64,000 bases of DNA from the NCBI GenBank assembly GCA_045106675.1, contig JBGCFA010000041.1:1-64000 (forward strand), written 5' to 3'. Below the pieces are notes generated by a model. The model saw only the letters and a list, made by a program, of their open reading frames with translations, did no database searches and had not been told where the DNA came from. Shown here piece after piece: positions 27,729 to 36,510 of the stretch. Positions within the stretch are counted from its first letter, which is position 1; each line of letters starts with the position of its first letter. Made by a program: the position numbers and the translations under genes. The stretch is from JBCAWW01 sp045106675 (lineage in GTDB: Bacteria > Bacteroidota > Bacteroidia > J057).

Positions 27729-28913
27729 CTACTTTTCCTGCTCCGCTGACTCTCTCACAGCTTTGGCCACATTGTAGGCGACCTTTTCATTGAGAGAGGA
27801 AGGGATGATATGTTCATGGTTCAAGTCCTGCGGACGAACGCTTTGGGCGATGGCTTCCGCTGCGGCCAGTTTCATATCAGCGGTGACCCGTTTCGCTCTA
27901 GCATCAAGCGCTCCTCGAAAAATACCGGGAAAGCCTAATACATTATTGACCTGATTGGGAAGATCGCTGCGACCAGTACCGACTACGGCTGCTCCACCTT
28001 TATAGGCTTCGGCTGGCATAATCTCAGGCGTTGGATTGGCGATAGCAAATACGATGGAATCTTTGGCCATCGTTTTGATATCATCCGCATTGAGTAAGTC
28101 GCCGACACTCACCCCAATAAATACGTCTGCATCAACCAATGCATCACGCAGGCTACCGCTTTTGTTTTCGCGGTTGGTATATTTTAATATCTCCTGCTTG
28201 GCAGAATTGAGATTGTCGCGACCTTCGTGGATGATGCCTTTACTATCGCAAATGATCACGTCATTGACGGCGATACAGCGGGAAGATTCGATATCAGCAC
28301 AGCGTAACAATCGAGCGATGGCAATACCAGCCGCTCCTGCACCATTGATCACAATTTTGAGGTTGGTAAAGGCTTTGTCGACGATTTTGACCGAATTCAT
28401 CAAGGCAGCTAAGACTACGATGGCAGTACCATGCTGGTCATCATGAAAAACAGGAATACCCAAATCTTGTAAACGTTCTTCGATTTCGAAGCTACGAGGA
28501 GCTGCGATATCTTCAAGATTGATGCCTCCAAATACGGGCGCAATGCGACGCACTGTTTCGACGATTTCGTCAGTGTCTTGTGTGTTGAGGCAGATCGGAA
28601 AAGCATCGATGCCTGCAAACTTTTTGAAGAGCATCGCTTTGCCTTCCATCACAGGCAGCGAAGCTTCTGGCCCGATATTGCCAAGTCCTAATACAGCTGA
28701 GCCATCTGTAACGATCGCTACCGTATTAGACTTCATGGTGTATTTCCAAACGTCTTCTGGATTAGCGGCGATTTGGCGACAGGGTTCGGCAACGCCGGGA
28801 GAATAAACGAGAGAAAGATCCTCGGAGGTTCGTACGTCAAGTTTAGTTTCAATACGAATTTTGCCACGGAGTTTTTCGTGTAGAAAGAGAGAATCTTGAT
28901 AGATATCCGACAT
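27729..28913 (-). CDS. NAD(P)-dependent malic enzyme, short form
   Basis: 394 residues. LVYSPGVAEPC, VAIVTDGSAVLGLGNIGP, KFAGIDAFPICL, GGINLEDI and FHDDQHGTAIV are the signature blocks of malic enzyme; the last contains the metal-binding aspartates. A nucleotide-binding GAGAAGIAIARLL motif follows. The protein decarboxylates malate to pyruvate with NAD(P) reduction. It is the short form without the C-terminal phosphotransacetylase-like domain of MaeB. Upstream (minus strand) is an APH-type kinase gene about 70 bases away; they may share a promoter region or transcript. Confidence 0.95.
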   Translation of the reverse strand: MSDIYQDSLFLHEKLRGKIRIETKLDVRTSEDLSLVYSPGVAEPCRQIAANPEDVWKYTMKSNTVAIVTDGSAVLGLGNIGPEASLPVMEGKAMLFKKFAGIDAFPICLNTQDTDEIVETVRRIAPVFGGINLEDIAAPRSFEIEERLQDLGIPVFHDDQHGTAIVVLAALMNSVKIVDKAFTNLKIVINGAGAAGIAIARLLRCADIESSRCIAVNDVIICDSKGIIHEGRDNLNSAKQEILKYTNRENKSGSLRDALVDADVFIGVSVGDLLNADDIKTMAKDSIVFAIANPTPEIMPAEAYKGGAAVVGTGRSDLPNQVNNVLGFPGIFRGALDARAKRVTADMKLAAAEAIAQSVRPQDLNHEHIIPSSLNEKVAYNVAKAVRESAEQEK

Positions 28914-28981
28914 AAAAAAAATGTGATGTGTGAATACTTAATGTAGATCGTTTGATTAAAGTTTCCTTTGCTAAGAAGCTC

Positions 28982-30022
28982 CTATATAACAAAAAATGGC
29001 CCAAAGAAACTGTCTGCTGTTGGATGTAATATGCATTGGGTGGCAAATTCAACTGCTGTTTGCATGCGCACATCCGCCATTGAAAGCCCATCGAATAGAT
29101 AGCCGGTTTGAAAATTGCCAATCGTGCGAGCCAAAATCTCCGCTCCTATGTGGACAAAATAGAACTCTTTGGATTCTAGCAAGCCAAATTTTTCACCGAA
29201 AGCGGCAGAATAAGTCTTCAAAAAGGAAAATAGACAGTTTTGTGCCGCCAAAATACTGTCATGCGTATTGGCCATATGAGCTTGCATCCAAAGGTGTGCT
29301 ACTAGATGAGCGACATCTTGTACTGGCCAACCAAAATGGGCAAACTCCCAATCAATAATACGAATCCCTTCTTGGGTAAGGAGGATAGAAGGTGGCCATA
29401 AATCACCCATAATGAGGCAAACACCAGGCTTACTGATTTTTTGACCTAGTGATACAATCTTATTTGCAATTTCTTTAGCAGCTGGAATCCTCGCGTTCTC
29501 TAAGGATTCGAGTTGATTGTATTGGACCGCTACGCGAACGTTTTGGACCCCTTCATTTTGAAAACGCTTCGCTAAAGATTCATCTTGAAAGGTGGAGAAA
29601 TGAAGTTTACCGAGAAAAGCTCCAATCTGTTCCCCAATCAAATTAGCCTCTTGGAAACTCATGTGTTTGAGTGCTTCTGCCAAATCTGGCGCGGGTCCCA
29701 CATCTTCCATCAATATGACGGAGCGTTCGCCAGAGGCGTGCAATAAGTGAGGGGGACGGATGGAATCGTCGGTGCTTTGATGCTGAGACCACCAAGTCAG
29801 TGCCTCTGCTTCAAAGCTACTCCGCGCAGCATCCATATAGATTTCCGGGGCACTAGCGATATAGGGCGGCGTGTATTTGGCAATGAGAGAGTGAGGTTGA
29901 GCAGGCACTCTCCAGACATAATTGAGCAAGCCACCGCTTAGCGACTCGGGAGATCCGAAAGAGCCAAAATGAGGGAGCGAGTCCTTTATGTATGCGATTA
30001 ATGCTTCAACTTGCATGTGCAT
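28982..30022 (-). CDS. APH-family phosphotransferase of unknown substrate
   Basis: 346 residues with an aminoglycoside-phosphotransferase/choline-kinase-like fold. SLIAKYTPPY holds the ATP-binding lysine and VILMEDVG the hinge. The catalytic loop reads MGDLWPPSIL, where most family members have HGD and a later Asn; the catalytic Asp is kept but His and Asn are Met and Ser. IIDWEFAHFG is the DFG-equivalent metal site. From memory, the GDLWP...SIL and WEFAHFG combination may be typical of a subgroup rather than a sign of inactivity. An ATG at 30016 is an alternative start. Substrates in this superfamily range from antibiotics to methylthioribose, and none can be inferred here. Confidence 0.8.
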   Translation of the reverse strand: MHMQVEALIAYIKDSLPHFGSFGSPESLSGGLLNYVWRVPAQPHSLIAKYTPPYIASAPEIYMDAARSSFEAEALTWWSQHQSTDDSIRPPHLLHASGERSVILMEDVGPAPDLAEALKHMSFQEANLIGEQIGAFLGKLHFSTFQDESLAKRFQNEGVQNVRVAVQYNQLESLENARIPAAKEIANKIVSLGQKISKPGVCLIMGDLWPPSILLTQEGIRIIDWEFAHFGWPVQDVAHLVAHLWMQAHMANTHDSILAAQNCLFSFLKTYSAAFGEKFGLLESKEFYFVHIGAEILARTIGNFQTGYLFDGLSMADVRMQTAVEFATQCILHPTADSFFGPFFVI

Positions 30023-30067
30023 TGTCCAATATACTGGTCAGTTTTAATCGATAAAACCTTAAAATAC

Positions 30068-30156
30068 ACATTGCGAACAGCCCAAAGAAAGCTGGGCCGG
30101 TTTTTGGTGGTAATAGATAGGAATAGTATGTAATTTGCTATTCGCGAATTGCGAAC
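30068..30156 (+). promoter_or_regulatory. Operator-like repeats upstream of the HTH-nucleotidyltransferase pair
   Basis: ATTGCGAACA is found at 30068-30077 and again at 30148-30157, and the second copy is the right half of an inverted repeat TTCGC/GCGAA (30141-30155) ending 18 bases before the ATG. This is a plausible binding site for the HTH protein encoded immediately downstream. The stretch 30078-30106 also contains a GCCCA/TGGGC stem followed by TTTTT, perhaps a terminator. Confidence 0.5.
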
Positions 30157-30173
30157 AAAATTTAAACTAATTT

Positions 30174-30710
30174 ATGCGGAAACATAATGGAATGCGCCCT
30201 CAGGACGTAGTGATCTTGCTCAAAATTGTACTTCTAGGTGACACGCTCTGGCGATATTCAGATATTTCCGCCTCTCTTACTATCAGTCAGTCCGAAGTGG
30301 CTGAAGCTCTCAACCGCTCAAAGCAGGCTCGTCTAGTCGATGCCTCTAAGCGTAAGGTCTTCAGAGCTTCATTTTTGGAGTTTCTTAGCTATGGGTTAAA
30401 GTATGTATTTCCGGCTCAACCCGGTTCTGTAGTGCGAGGGATTCCGACGGCTCATTCAGCGAAACCGCTTTCGGAGTTGGTCTTGTCTGAAGAGATGTAT
30501 GTTTGGCCAAGTCCAGTTGGCAATACGCGAGGGCAGGCTGTGAACCCGCTCTACTCGAACGTGACTCAGGCTATCCGTCACGATCCCGAATTGTACGAAA
30601 TGCTCGCATTGCTAGACGCAGTGAGAGTGGGACGTGCACGCGAACAAAAAATCGCCATCGAAGAATTGCGCAAGCGTATAATGATTGAAGCAGTTTATGC
30701 CGGACAATAG
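30174..30710 (+). CDS. MarR-like HTH protein, putative antitoxin/regulator
   Basis: 178 residues (Met at residue 7 is an alternative start). The N-terminal 75 residues form a winged helix: RPQDVVILLKIVLLGDTLWRYSDISASL, then SQSEVAEALNRSKQARLVD. A second conserved part has FLSYGLKYVFPA, GIPTAHSAKPL, YVWPSPVGNTRGQAVNPLY and LDAVRVGRAREQ. As I recall, this architecture occurs next to nucleotidyltransferase genes in other bacteria, which suggests a two-gene module. The stop lies 14 bases into the next gene (ATG 30697). Palindromic sequence just upstream suggests autoregulation. Function as antitoxin is inferred from gene order alone. Confidence 0.7.
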   Translation: MRKHNGMRPQDVVILLKIVLLGDTLWRYSDISASLTISQSEVAEALNRSKQARLVDASKRKVFRASFLEFLSYGLKYVFPAQPGSVVRGIPTAHSAKPLSELVLSEEMYVWPSPVGNTRGQAVNPLYSNVTQAIRHDPELYEMLALLDAVRVGRAREQKIAIEELRKRIMIEAVYAGQ

Positions 30711-31434
30711 TTATTCCTTAATTGAAAAAGTCGCTCAAGGATTTGGAGACCTCAACAAGAAGGTCTTTTACCTCGGCGGATCAACCCTGAGCTTATACGT
30801 ACCTAAGTATGCCTCTGCCCACAATAGGGTGGTCGGTGAAGTTGACTGTATTCTAGGCTCTATGGCCTTGAACGACTATTTTCAATGGGAAGAATGGTTG
30901 ATCGAACGTGGTTTTGTCAAAGAAGAGGAGATTAATCAATTTCAACACCGCTGGCGGTATGATGGCATTGCCGTCAACATTTTGGCCCGTAATCGTGAGA
31001 TTCTTGGTTACAATCATCGTTGGTTGGATGAGGGCATCTTTCATGCCCAATCCTACCCGATCGCCGAAGGCTTGAATATCAGATCTTTTACACCCGCTTA
31101 TTTTATCGCGGCCAAAATCGAATCTTTCTTAAATAAAGCGGGAGGAGATTTTAGGACGAGCGAAGATTTTGAAGATCTCATGTTTGTCTTAGACAATCGT
31201 CCCCAGATCGTGGAAGAATTGTGCCAATCGTTCTACGAAGTAAGAAACTACATCCAGCACCACTTCATGCGCTTTTTGATGAGCCCAACCTTAGAAGAAG
31301 GGCTTTATTATGTGCTGCCTTTCGGCACTGACGAGTTGCATGTCAATCATATTCGCTCACTTTTGCAAGCCATAGTCGATCATAAGCCAAGTTTAGAAGC
31401 AGTACCGCATTACCGACAGGCGGTCGCTTTTTAG
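30697..31434 (+). CDS. AbiEii-like nucleotidyltransferase family protein
   Basis: About 245 residues from ATG 30697 (TTG 30685 possible). FYLGGSTLSLYV is the GGS entry of the nucleotidyltransferase fold, RWRYDGIAVNIL the second strand, and TPAYFIAAKIESF plus GDFRTSEDFEDLMFVLDNR match the C-terminal helices of AbiEii/AbiGii-type proteins. The usual D-x-D is E-V-D here, and the later acidic residue (typically VDV) is Asn in VNI, so two metal-ligand positions differ from the usual pattern. The protein may be a weakened toxin or use a modified active site. It overlaps the HTH gene by 14 bases. Confidence 0.72.
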   Translation: MPDNSYSLIEKVAQGFGDLNKKVFYLGGSTLSLYVPKYASAHNRVVGEVDCILGSMALNDYFQWEEWLIERGFVKEEEINQFQHRWRYDGIAVNILARNREILGYNHRWLDEGIFHAQSYPIAEGLNIRSFTPAYFIAAKIESFLNKAGGDFRTSEDFEDLMFVLDNRPQIVEELCQSFYEVRNYIQHHFMRFLMSPTLEEGLYYVLPFGTDELHVNHIRSLLQAIVDHKPSLEAVPHYRQAVAF

Positions 31435-31464
31435 GGACGCTTAGCAAACAACTCGCCCTCCTTA

Positions 31465-31893
31465 CTAAGGAGTGAGAATGATCATTCTGACCTCAAAGGC
31501 GATCATCGGCAAGCTTTCCTCATTATTATCTGATGCAATCTGTGTCAGCATTATCTTGCTGATTTCAGCGGGTAAGGCGGGACTATTTTGGGCGTCAAGC
31601 ACAGGATTTTCGAATAGGTAATTGAGGATAGTCGAAAGATGTCTCAAGCCTTCTGGATAAGCACTGGCTTCAAAGTTAGCGCTGAAGTTCAGACGGAATT
31701 TCAGCATGTTGCCAGCATCCGTTTCGATAGCTCGAGTGGGTGTCTGCTCTCTTTCCATCATGATATGTGAAACCGAGCAGAGGATTTTGCCCAGCTGATC
31801 CGTACCTACTTGCAGATAATTGAGCTTGCCCCCTTCGAGGCCCATTTTGCTTTTGAGCTTAGAAACAATGGTCGTGAGTGCCTTGTCTATCAT
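31465..31893 (-). CDS. Orphan DUF4255 / Pvc16-like protein
   Basis: 142 residues. The start MIDKALTTIVSKL, the central LNFSANF, then YPEGLRHLSTILNYLFENPVL, NSPALPAEISKIML and final AFEVRMIIL resemble the N-terminal domain of DUF4255 proteins (Pvc16 of extracellular contractile injection systems). Typical members lie in loci with sheath, tube and baseplate genes; none is in this window, so the gene is isolated. It ends downstream of the nucleotidyltransferase gene (convergent) and follows a DksA-like gene 13 bases away on the same strand. The assignment is from motif memory and should be treated as moderate. Confidence 0.55.
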   Translation of the reverse strand: MIDKALTTIVSKLKSKMGLEGGKLNYLQVGTDQLGKILCSVSHIMMEREQTPTRAIETDAGNMLKFRLNFSANFEASAYPEGLRHLSTILNYLFENPVLDAQNSPALPAEISKIMLTQIASDNNEESLPMIAFEVRMIILTP

Positions 31894-31906
31894 TTTTTAT
31901 CTTGTT

Positions 31907-32248
31907 TTAGGATCGTTGCGCACAACTGATACACTTCATGCTTTCGGGCATAAATAGCAAGCGTTCAAAGCGGATCGGATTGCCACAGCGGCTACAATTG
32001 CCAAAGTCTTTTTTGTCGATATTTTCGAGCTGTCGATTGAGTTTTTTGAAGGTCGCCTCCGCCGAACGCAGCCCCGCATCGTTGACACTCTTATTATTGA
32101 TGGCATCCATACGACTGATACGACCGATCGCATTGTCTGGCGAAATGGGTTTGGTCAAATCCTTTAATTGAGTGATCCTTTCGTTCAGTTCGATAATTTT
32201 GCTTTCAATTTTAGCTTTGATCTGGGCGCGTTGCTCTGCAATCATCAT
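31907..32248 (-). CDS. DksA/TraR-type zinc-finger protein
   Basis: 113 residues (a second Met follows at once). An N-terminal helical hairpin is followed by RISRMDAINNKS, which sits where DksA proteins carry their tip motif, and a C4 zinc finger CSRC...CISC near residues 84-110. The length is shorter than E. coli DksA (151) and like TraR/short DksA-like proteins of Bacteroidota. It could bind the secondary channel of RNA polymerase, but only part of the acidic tip (one Asp) is visible, so activity is uncertain. It sits 13 bases upstream of the DUF4255 gene and is probably co-transcribed. Confidence 0.8.
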   Translation of the reverse strand: MMIAEQRAQIKAKIESKIIELNERITQLKDLTKPISPDNAIGRISRMDAINNKSVNDAGLRSAEATFKKLNRQLENIDKKDFGNCSRCGNPIRFERLLFMPESMKCISCAQRS

Positions 32249-32488
32249 ATAGGAATATAGGACCTTATTTTGATAAAATAAGTATTTTCAGAATAGCAGA
32301 TTAATTAAGACAGATAGTATCGAGACGCTAACATTTTGGGAACTTTGATGGTCTCTGTATTTTTGGATGAGTACTCATTCTACATTGAATTTCGACATTG
32401 GGCATTCCCACCTCCCGACTTTGTCGAACGATTCTCCTTCTTTCCTGATAATTACTTACTTACAATAGGAATAGATACGCATTAAGCG

Positions 32489-32496
32489 TAATTTTG
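32489..32496 (+). promoter_or_regulatory. Putative -7 element (TAATTTTG) of typA
   Basis: Exact TAnnTTTG match 25 bases before the typA start. A convincing -33 TTTG was not found at the right spacing, so this is tentative. Confidence 0.35.
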
Positions 32497-32521
32497 TGCC
32501 CAAATTGCAATAGACAATCAC

Positions 32522-34324
32522 ATGCAGCTAGAATTGCGTAACATAGCGATTATCGCACACGTTGACCACGGCAAGACCACTTTGGTGGATAAAATGCTCG
32601 TCGCTGGACAACTTTTCCAAGATCACCAAGAGGTCGGAGAACTCATCATGGATAGCAACGATCTTGAAAAAGAACGTGGCATTACTATTCTCTCCAAAAA
32701 CGCCGCCGTACGCTACAAAGGCACCAAGATCAATATCATCGACACCCCTGGTCACAGCGACTTTGGTGGAGAGGTAGAGCGGGTGCTCAATATGGCTGAT
32801 GGGGGAGTTCTATTGGTTGATGCTTTTGAAGGTCCGATGCCGCAGACGCGCTTCGTAACTCAAAAAGCCATCAATCTCGGTCTCAAGCCTATCGTGCTCA
32901 TCAACAAAGTTGATAAGCCTAACTGCCGCCCCGATGAGGTGGTAGATTCAGTCTTTGACTTGATGTACGAATTGGGAGCCTCTGAAGATCAGCTTGACTT
33001 TCCTATCGTCTTTGGTTCTGCGAAGCAGGGCTGGATGAGCGACGATTGGAAAAACCCAACCGATAATATCACCCATCTTTTCGATCAAATAGTTGAGCAT
33101 ATACCTGCGCCAAAGGTTGAGTTCGAAGGTCTACCTCAATTGCAGGTTACTTCTTTGGACTACTCCTCTTATGTAGGACGTATCGCCATTGGTAAACTGA
33201 TGCGTGGCCAACTCAAAGCCGCTCAAGAAGTGGCCTTGATCAAAGCCGATAAAAGTTTTAAGAAAGTCCGTATCAAAGAACTCTTCATTTTTGAAGGGTT
33301 AGGTAAAGACAAAACAGATCTCGTTTCCGCAGGTGAAATCTGTGGCATCGTGGGATTGGAAGGATTTGAGATTGGCGATACCGTCAGCGATCCAGAAAAT
33401 CCAGAAGCCATGCCGCCCATCTCTATCGATGAGCCAACCATGAGCATGCGCTTTACCATCAATGATTCCCCGTTCTTTGGTAAGGAAGGTAAATACGTTA
33501 CCTCTCGCCACATCAAAGATCGTCTCGAAAAGGAACTTGAAAAAAATCTCGCACTTCGATTAGAAGAAACTGGTTCTGCGGATTCCTTTACCGTCTTTGG
33601 ACGCGGTATCCTGCACCTCTCAGTTTTGATTGAGACTATGCGTCGTGAAGGTTATGAGTTACAGGTAGGCCAGCCGCAGGTTATCATCAAGGAAATTGAT
33701 GGTAAGAAGTGTGAGCCGATCGAAGCCTTGACCATCGACTTACCAGAAAATGTGTCTGGTCGTGCTATCGACATGGTTACGCAGCGTAAAGGTGAAATGA
33801 CTCAAATGGAAGTTCGTGGCGAACGCGCCATCCTCAATTTCCAAGTCCCTTCTCGCGGTTTGATCGGTCTACGTAATGAATTGCTGACTGCTACTGCAGG
33901 TGAAGCCATCATGTCGCATCGCTTTGAAGACTTTGCCCCTTTCAAAGGAGAAATACCAAAACGTAATCAAGGTTCCTTGATCGCGAGCGAAGCCGGCAAT
34001 GCATTTGCCTACGCCCTCGATCGCTTACAGGATCGTGGACACTTCTTTATCCATCCTCAGGACCAGATTTATGGTGGTCAAATCATTGGTGAAAACAATC
34101 GTGCAGATGATTTGGTGGTTAACATCACTAAAGCCAAGAAGCAATCAAACGTTCGCGCAGCGGGATCAGACGACAAAGTCAAACTCCCTCCACCGATCAA
34201 GTTTTCACTTGAAGAAGCACTCGAATATATCAAGGAAGATGAATTGGTTGAAGTAACGCCGGAATCTATCCGTCTCCGCAAAGTTTTCTTAAAAGAACAC
34301 GAGCGCAAGAGATCAAAAGCTTAA
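32522..34324 (+). CDS. typA: Translational GTPase TypA/BipA
   Basis: 600 residues, normal family length. G1 is AHVDHGKTT, G2 region ERGITI, G3 DTPGHSDFGGEVE, G4 NKVDKP and G5 GSAKQGW. Elongation-factor domains II, III and V follow, with the TypA-specific C-terminal domain (SNVRAAGSDD, LEEALEYIKEDELVEVTP, RKVFLKEHERKR). TypA binds ribosomes and aids 50S assembly and growth under stress or low temperature. The gene stands alone with its own terminators, divergent from the dksA-like gene. A copy of the dispersed palindromic word encodes the NVRAAGS stretch near the C-terminus. Confidence 0.98.
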   Translation: MQLELRNIAIIAHVDHGKTTLVDKMLVAGQLFQDHQEVGELIMDSNDLEKERGITILSKNAAVRYKGTKINIIDTPGHSDFGGEVERVLNMADGGVLLVDAFEGPMPQTRFVTQKAINLGLKPIVLINKVDKPNCRPDEVVDSVFDLMYELGASEDQLDFPIVFGSAKQGWMSDDWKNPTDNITHLFDQIVEHIPAPKVEFEGLPQLQVTSLDYSSYVGRIAIGKLMRGQLKAAQEVALIKADKSFKKVRIKELFIFEGLGKDKTDLVSAGEICGIVGLEGFEIGDTVSDPENPEAMPPISIDEPTMSMRFTINDSPFFGKEGKYVTSRHIKDRLEKELEKNLALRLEETGSADSFTVFGRGILHLSVLIETMRREGYELQVGQPQVIIKEIDGKKCEPIEALTIDLPENVSGRAIDMVTQRKGEMTQMEVRGERAILNFQVPSRGLIGLRNELLTATAGEAIMSHRFEDFAPFKGEIPKRNQGSLIASEAGNAFAYALDRLQDRGHFFIHPQDQIYGGQIIGENNRADDLVVNITKAKKQSNVRAAGSDDKVKLPPPIKFSLEEALEYIKEDELVEVTPESIRLRKVFLKEHERKRSKA

Positions 34325-34348
34325 TAGACTTAAATCTATATATCTAAA

Positions 34349-34381
34349 AGGTGCCAAGGCTTTGCTTTGGTACCTTTTTTT
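34349..34381 (+). terminator. Rho-independent terminator of typA
   Basis: AGGTGCCAAGGC pairs with GCTTTGGTACCT (wobble allowed) across a 3-base loop and is followed by seven T. Confidence 0.9.
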
Positions 34382-34400
34382 GTTTATGATAGCTGCTTCG

Positions 34401-34438
34401 CAGAACGCCAAAGTATAGATTTTGGCGTTCTGTTTTTT
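34401..34438 (+). terminator. Second stem-loop terminator built from the dispersed palindrome
   Basis: CAGAACGCCAAA (34401-34412) pairs perfectly with TTTGGCGTTCTG (34421-34432), followed by TTTTTTG. The left arm is half of a GCTTCGCAGAACGC repeat copy, so the element has been built into a terminator. Confidence 0.7.
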
Positions 34439-34440
34439 GC

Positions 34441-34621
34441 CCCTCCCGCAGGGAGCCCGCCTTCGAACCGAAGGGAGAAGTCTCAAACTAAGGCAATTCA
34501 AAAGGGAGAGCGTTCTCCGAAGGGAGAAGTCTCAGATTTGGTTAAGTCGTCAATTCTATTTGCACGAGTCTACGATTTCTCACCCTAAAGGGATTCGAAA
34601 TGAGCGTTCCGCAAAGCGGGG
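34441..34621. repeat. Composite intergenic repeat, copy 2
   Basis: Begins CCCTCCCGCAGGGAGCC and carries two AGGGAGAAGTCTCA blocks and two palindrome-word copies (AGCGTTCTCCGAAGGG, GAGCGTTCCGCAAAGCGG). Same series as the repeat at 26330. Confidence 0.75.
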
Positions 34622-34646
34622 AAACAAGGATTAACTCAGATTGCTT

Positions 34647-36458
34647 TTAACTCTTCCGCAACTCCCTAATCCGTTTGCGCACTTCAACAGAGTACAAACT
34701 TCCCGGAAAGCGCGTCAAAAAGTCCAAGTAATGCGTCATCGCAGTATCAGGATCTTTGAGCGTATAGTCAAAAATTCGCGCCTTGGTGTAGAGCGCATCA
34801 TCACCATAGATATCATAAGGAAACTCCGTCAAGATTCGGTCGATATAGCGCATCGCCGTATTGACATCATTTTGCTTGAGGTAGATATTGGACTTTTCCC
34901 AGAGGATTTCATCCGCCAAAGTATGGTTGGGAAAGTTATAAGCCAGTGTATCTAATAACTCCATTGACTCTTGATACTGACGCTGGTAAGTAAAGAGCTG
35001 CGCTTGGGCAAACATCTCCAAAGCCGTCGTAGTAGTATCCAAACCTGTATTGTCGAGGATCAAGAGGTTGAGCTTGATCGCATCATTGGAAATATCGTTG
35101 GAAGTATTGTCTTTGATTGAGCCGAGCAATGCTTGAGAGAGATTGAACTCTCCTTTGTAGTATGCCAATTCGCCCAACTTAAACTTAGCCAAAGCACCTA
35201 CCTGTCGATCTCGAAATATCTCGCTAACCTCAGTATAGGTGAGTTTGGATTCGTTATACTCTTCCTGCATCAGTTGGATGTCTCCAATCAACAACTTACC
35301 ACGGGCCCAATCTTCGAGCGATAGATTGTTACGTTGGGCGACGACCGCCTCTAACTCTTTGCGGGCATCATCTAACTGATTGAGATAAAATACCTGTAAG
35401 CGCGCCCGACGATAAATCGCCGTAAAATACTGCGGGCGGCGACCAAATTCGTCTAACAAATCGCCATAATTCATCACCGCTTTCGTGATCGAAACCATAT
35501 CAACCGGAATTTGCTCAAAGGCTTCTAATTCCCCATTGATTGCCTTTTCCATAAAGGCTTGCTGGAAGTAAGCCGAATTACGCTTGCGTTCTATGATATA
35601 GTCGTAAGCTTTATTAGAGAGAGCATAGTTCTTATTGTTGCGCATGGTCTCAGCAAAGCGTACCACACGGCCTCCTTCCTCCTTGAATAGTCTATCTATC
35701 GCTTTGACTTGGATGAAGGCTTCTTGGAAGTTCTCTGCGAGAACGTAAAATTCATATAAGATCGTCCGTAGACCCAAATCCGTCTGATACTTATCCGAAG
35801 CCACTAAGAGGGCTTGCTCGATTTCATCCTGCGAATTGGTATTGACCATATTGAGGATGGCCAAGTTTGCCGCATTTAAGTCTGAGGTATTGGCAAAATA
35901 CACATTGAGGTATTCGTTCGTCGCAGCCGCATACTCCCCCAACTGCATATGGATATTGGCGATCTCATTGGCAAAAATATAATCATCCTTGAGACGCTTA
36001 CGTGCCTGCTCATAAGACTGTCGAGAAAGCTCCAGTTTACCCGCTTGAAAGAGGTGGGCTCCAATCTGTACAAAGTCTCCCTGAGAACGCAACTTCTTAG
36101 TGATGGTCTCTTGATAGACTTTATCCGACTCTTTGAGGTCGCCGGTCTTTTCTAATAAACTTGCTTGGAGGATCGGATAGAGTACGGAGGCACCCTTATC
36201 TTTTTTGATCGTTTTGCTGATGTAGTCGAGTGCTTCCTCAAATTGACTGAGCATTTCGTAGCACTCCACCGTCCGACTGACAAACTTCTCGTTAGGGGTC
36301 CGTTTGGTGATCTTGAGATACAAATCCAAAGCGGACTCATACTCAGCATCTTGATAATAACGATCTGCCAGTTCGATTTCGGCTCCTGGTTGAGCCATCA
36401 AAGGTGCAAGCCCAGCCAGGCACAAGCACATCATCCAAATAAAACGCGTCATACGCAT
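34647..36458 (-). CDS. Exported tetratricopeptide-repeat protein
   Basis: 603 residues with a signal peptide (MRMTRFIWMMCLCLAGLAPLMAQ). The mature part is almost wholly helical with TPR-like pairs, for example ADRYYQDAEYESALDLYLKI, ANEIANIHMQLGEYAAATNEY and ARIFDYTLKDPDTAMTHYLDFL. TPR scaffolds like this in Bacteroidota are often periplasmic assembly or outer-membrane-associated factors, but no specific relative is recognised. Upstream on the same strand lies gcvH about 50 bases away, so the two may share a transcript. No lipobox is present. Confidence 0.85.
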   Translation of the reverse strand: MRMTRFIWMMCLCLAGLAPLMAQPGAEIELADRYYQDAEYESALDLYLKITKRTPNEKFVSRTVECYEMLSQFEEALDYISKTIKKDKGASVLYPILQASLLEKTGDLKESDKVYQETITKKLRSQGDFVQIGAHLFQAGKLELSRQSYEQARKRLKDDYIFANEIANIHMQLGEYAAATNEYLNVYFANTSDLNAANLAILNMVNTNSQDEIEQALLVASDKYQTDLGLRTILYEFYVLAENFQEAFIQVKAIDRLFKEEGGRVVRFAETMRNNKNYALSNKAYDYIIERKRNSAYFQQAFMEKAINGELEAFEQIPVDMVSITKAVMNYGDLLDEFGRRPQYFTAIYRRARLQVFYLNQLDDARKELEAVVAQRNNLSLEDWARGKLLIGDIQLMQEEYNESKLTYTEVSEIFRDRQVGALAKFKLGELAYYKGEFNLSQALLGSIKDNTSNDISNDAIKLNLLILDNTGLDTTTTALEMFAQAQLFTYQRQYQESMELLDTLAYNFPNHTLADEILWEKSNIYLKQNDVNTAMRYIDRILTEFPYDIYGDDALYTKARIFDYTLKDPDTAMTHYLDFLTRFPGSLYSVEVRKRIRELRKS

Positions 36459-36510
36459 AAATACGAAGGGATTAATCGCTGAGTTGCCGGGCCGGGTTGC
36501 GAGAAAGGCT

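Noticed and set aside
28982..30022. Antibiotic-resistance phosphotransferase
   Set aside because: The fold is shared by many metabolic kinases and the active-site loop differs from aminoglycoside kinases.
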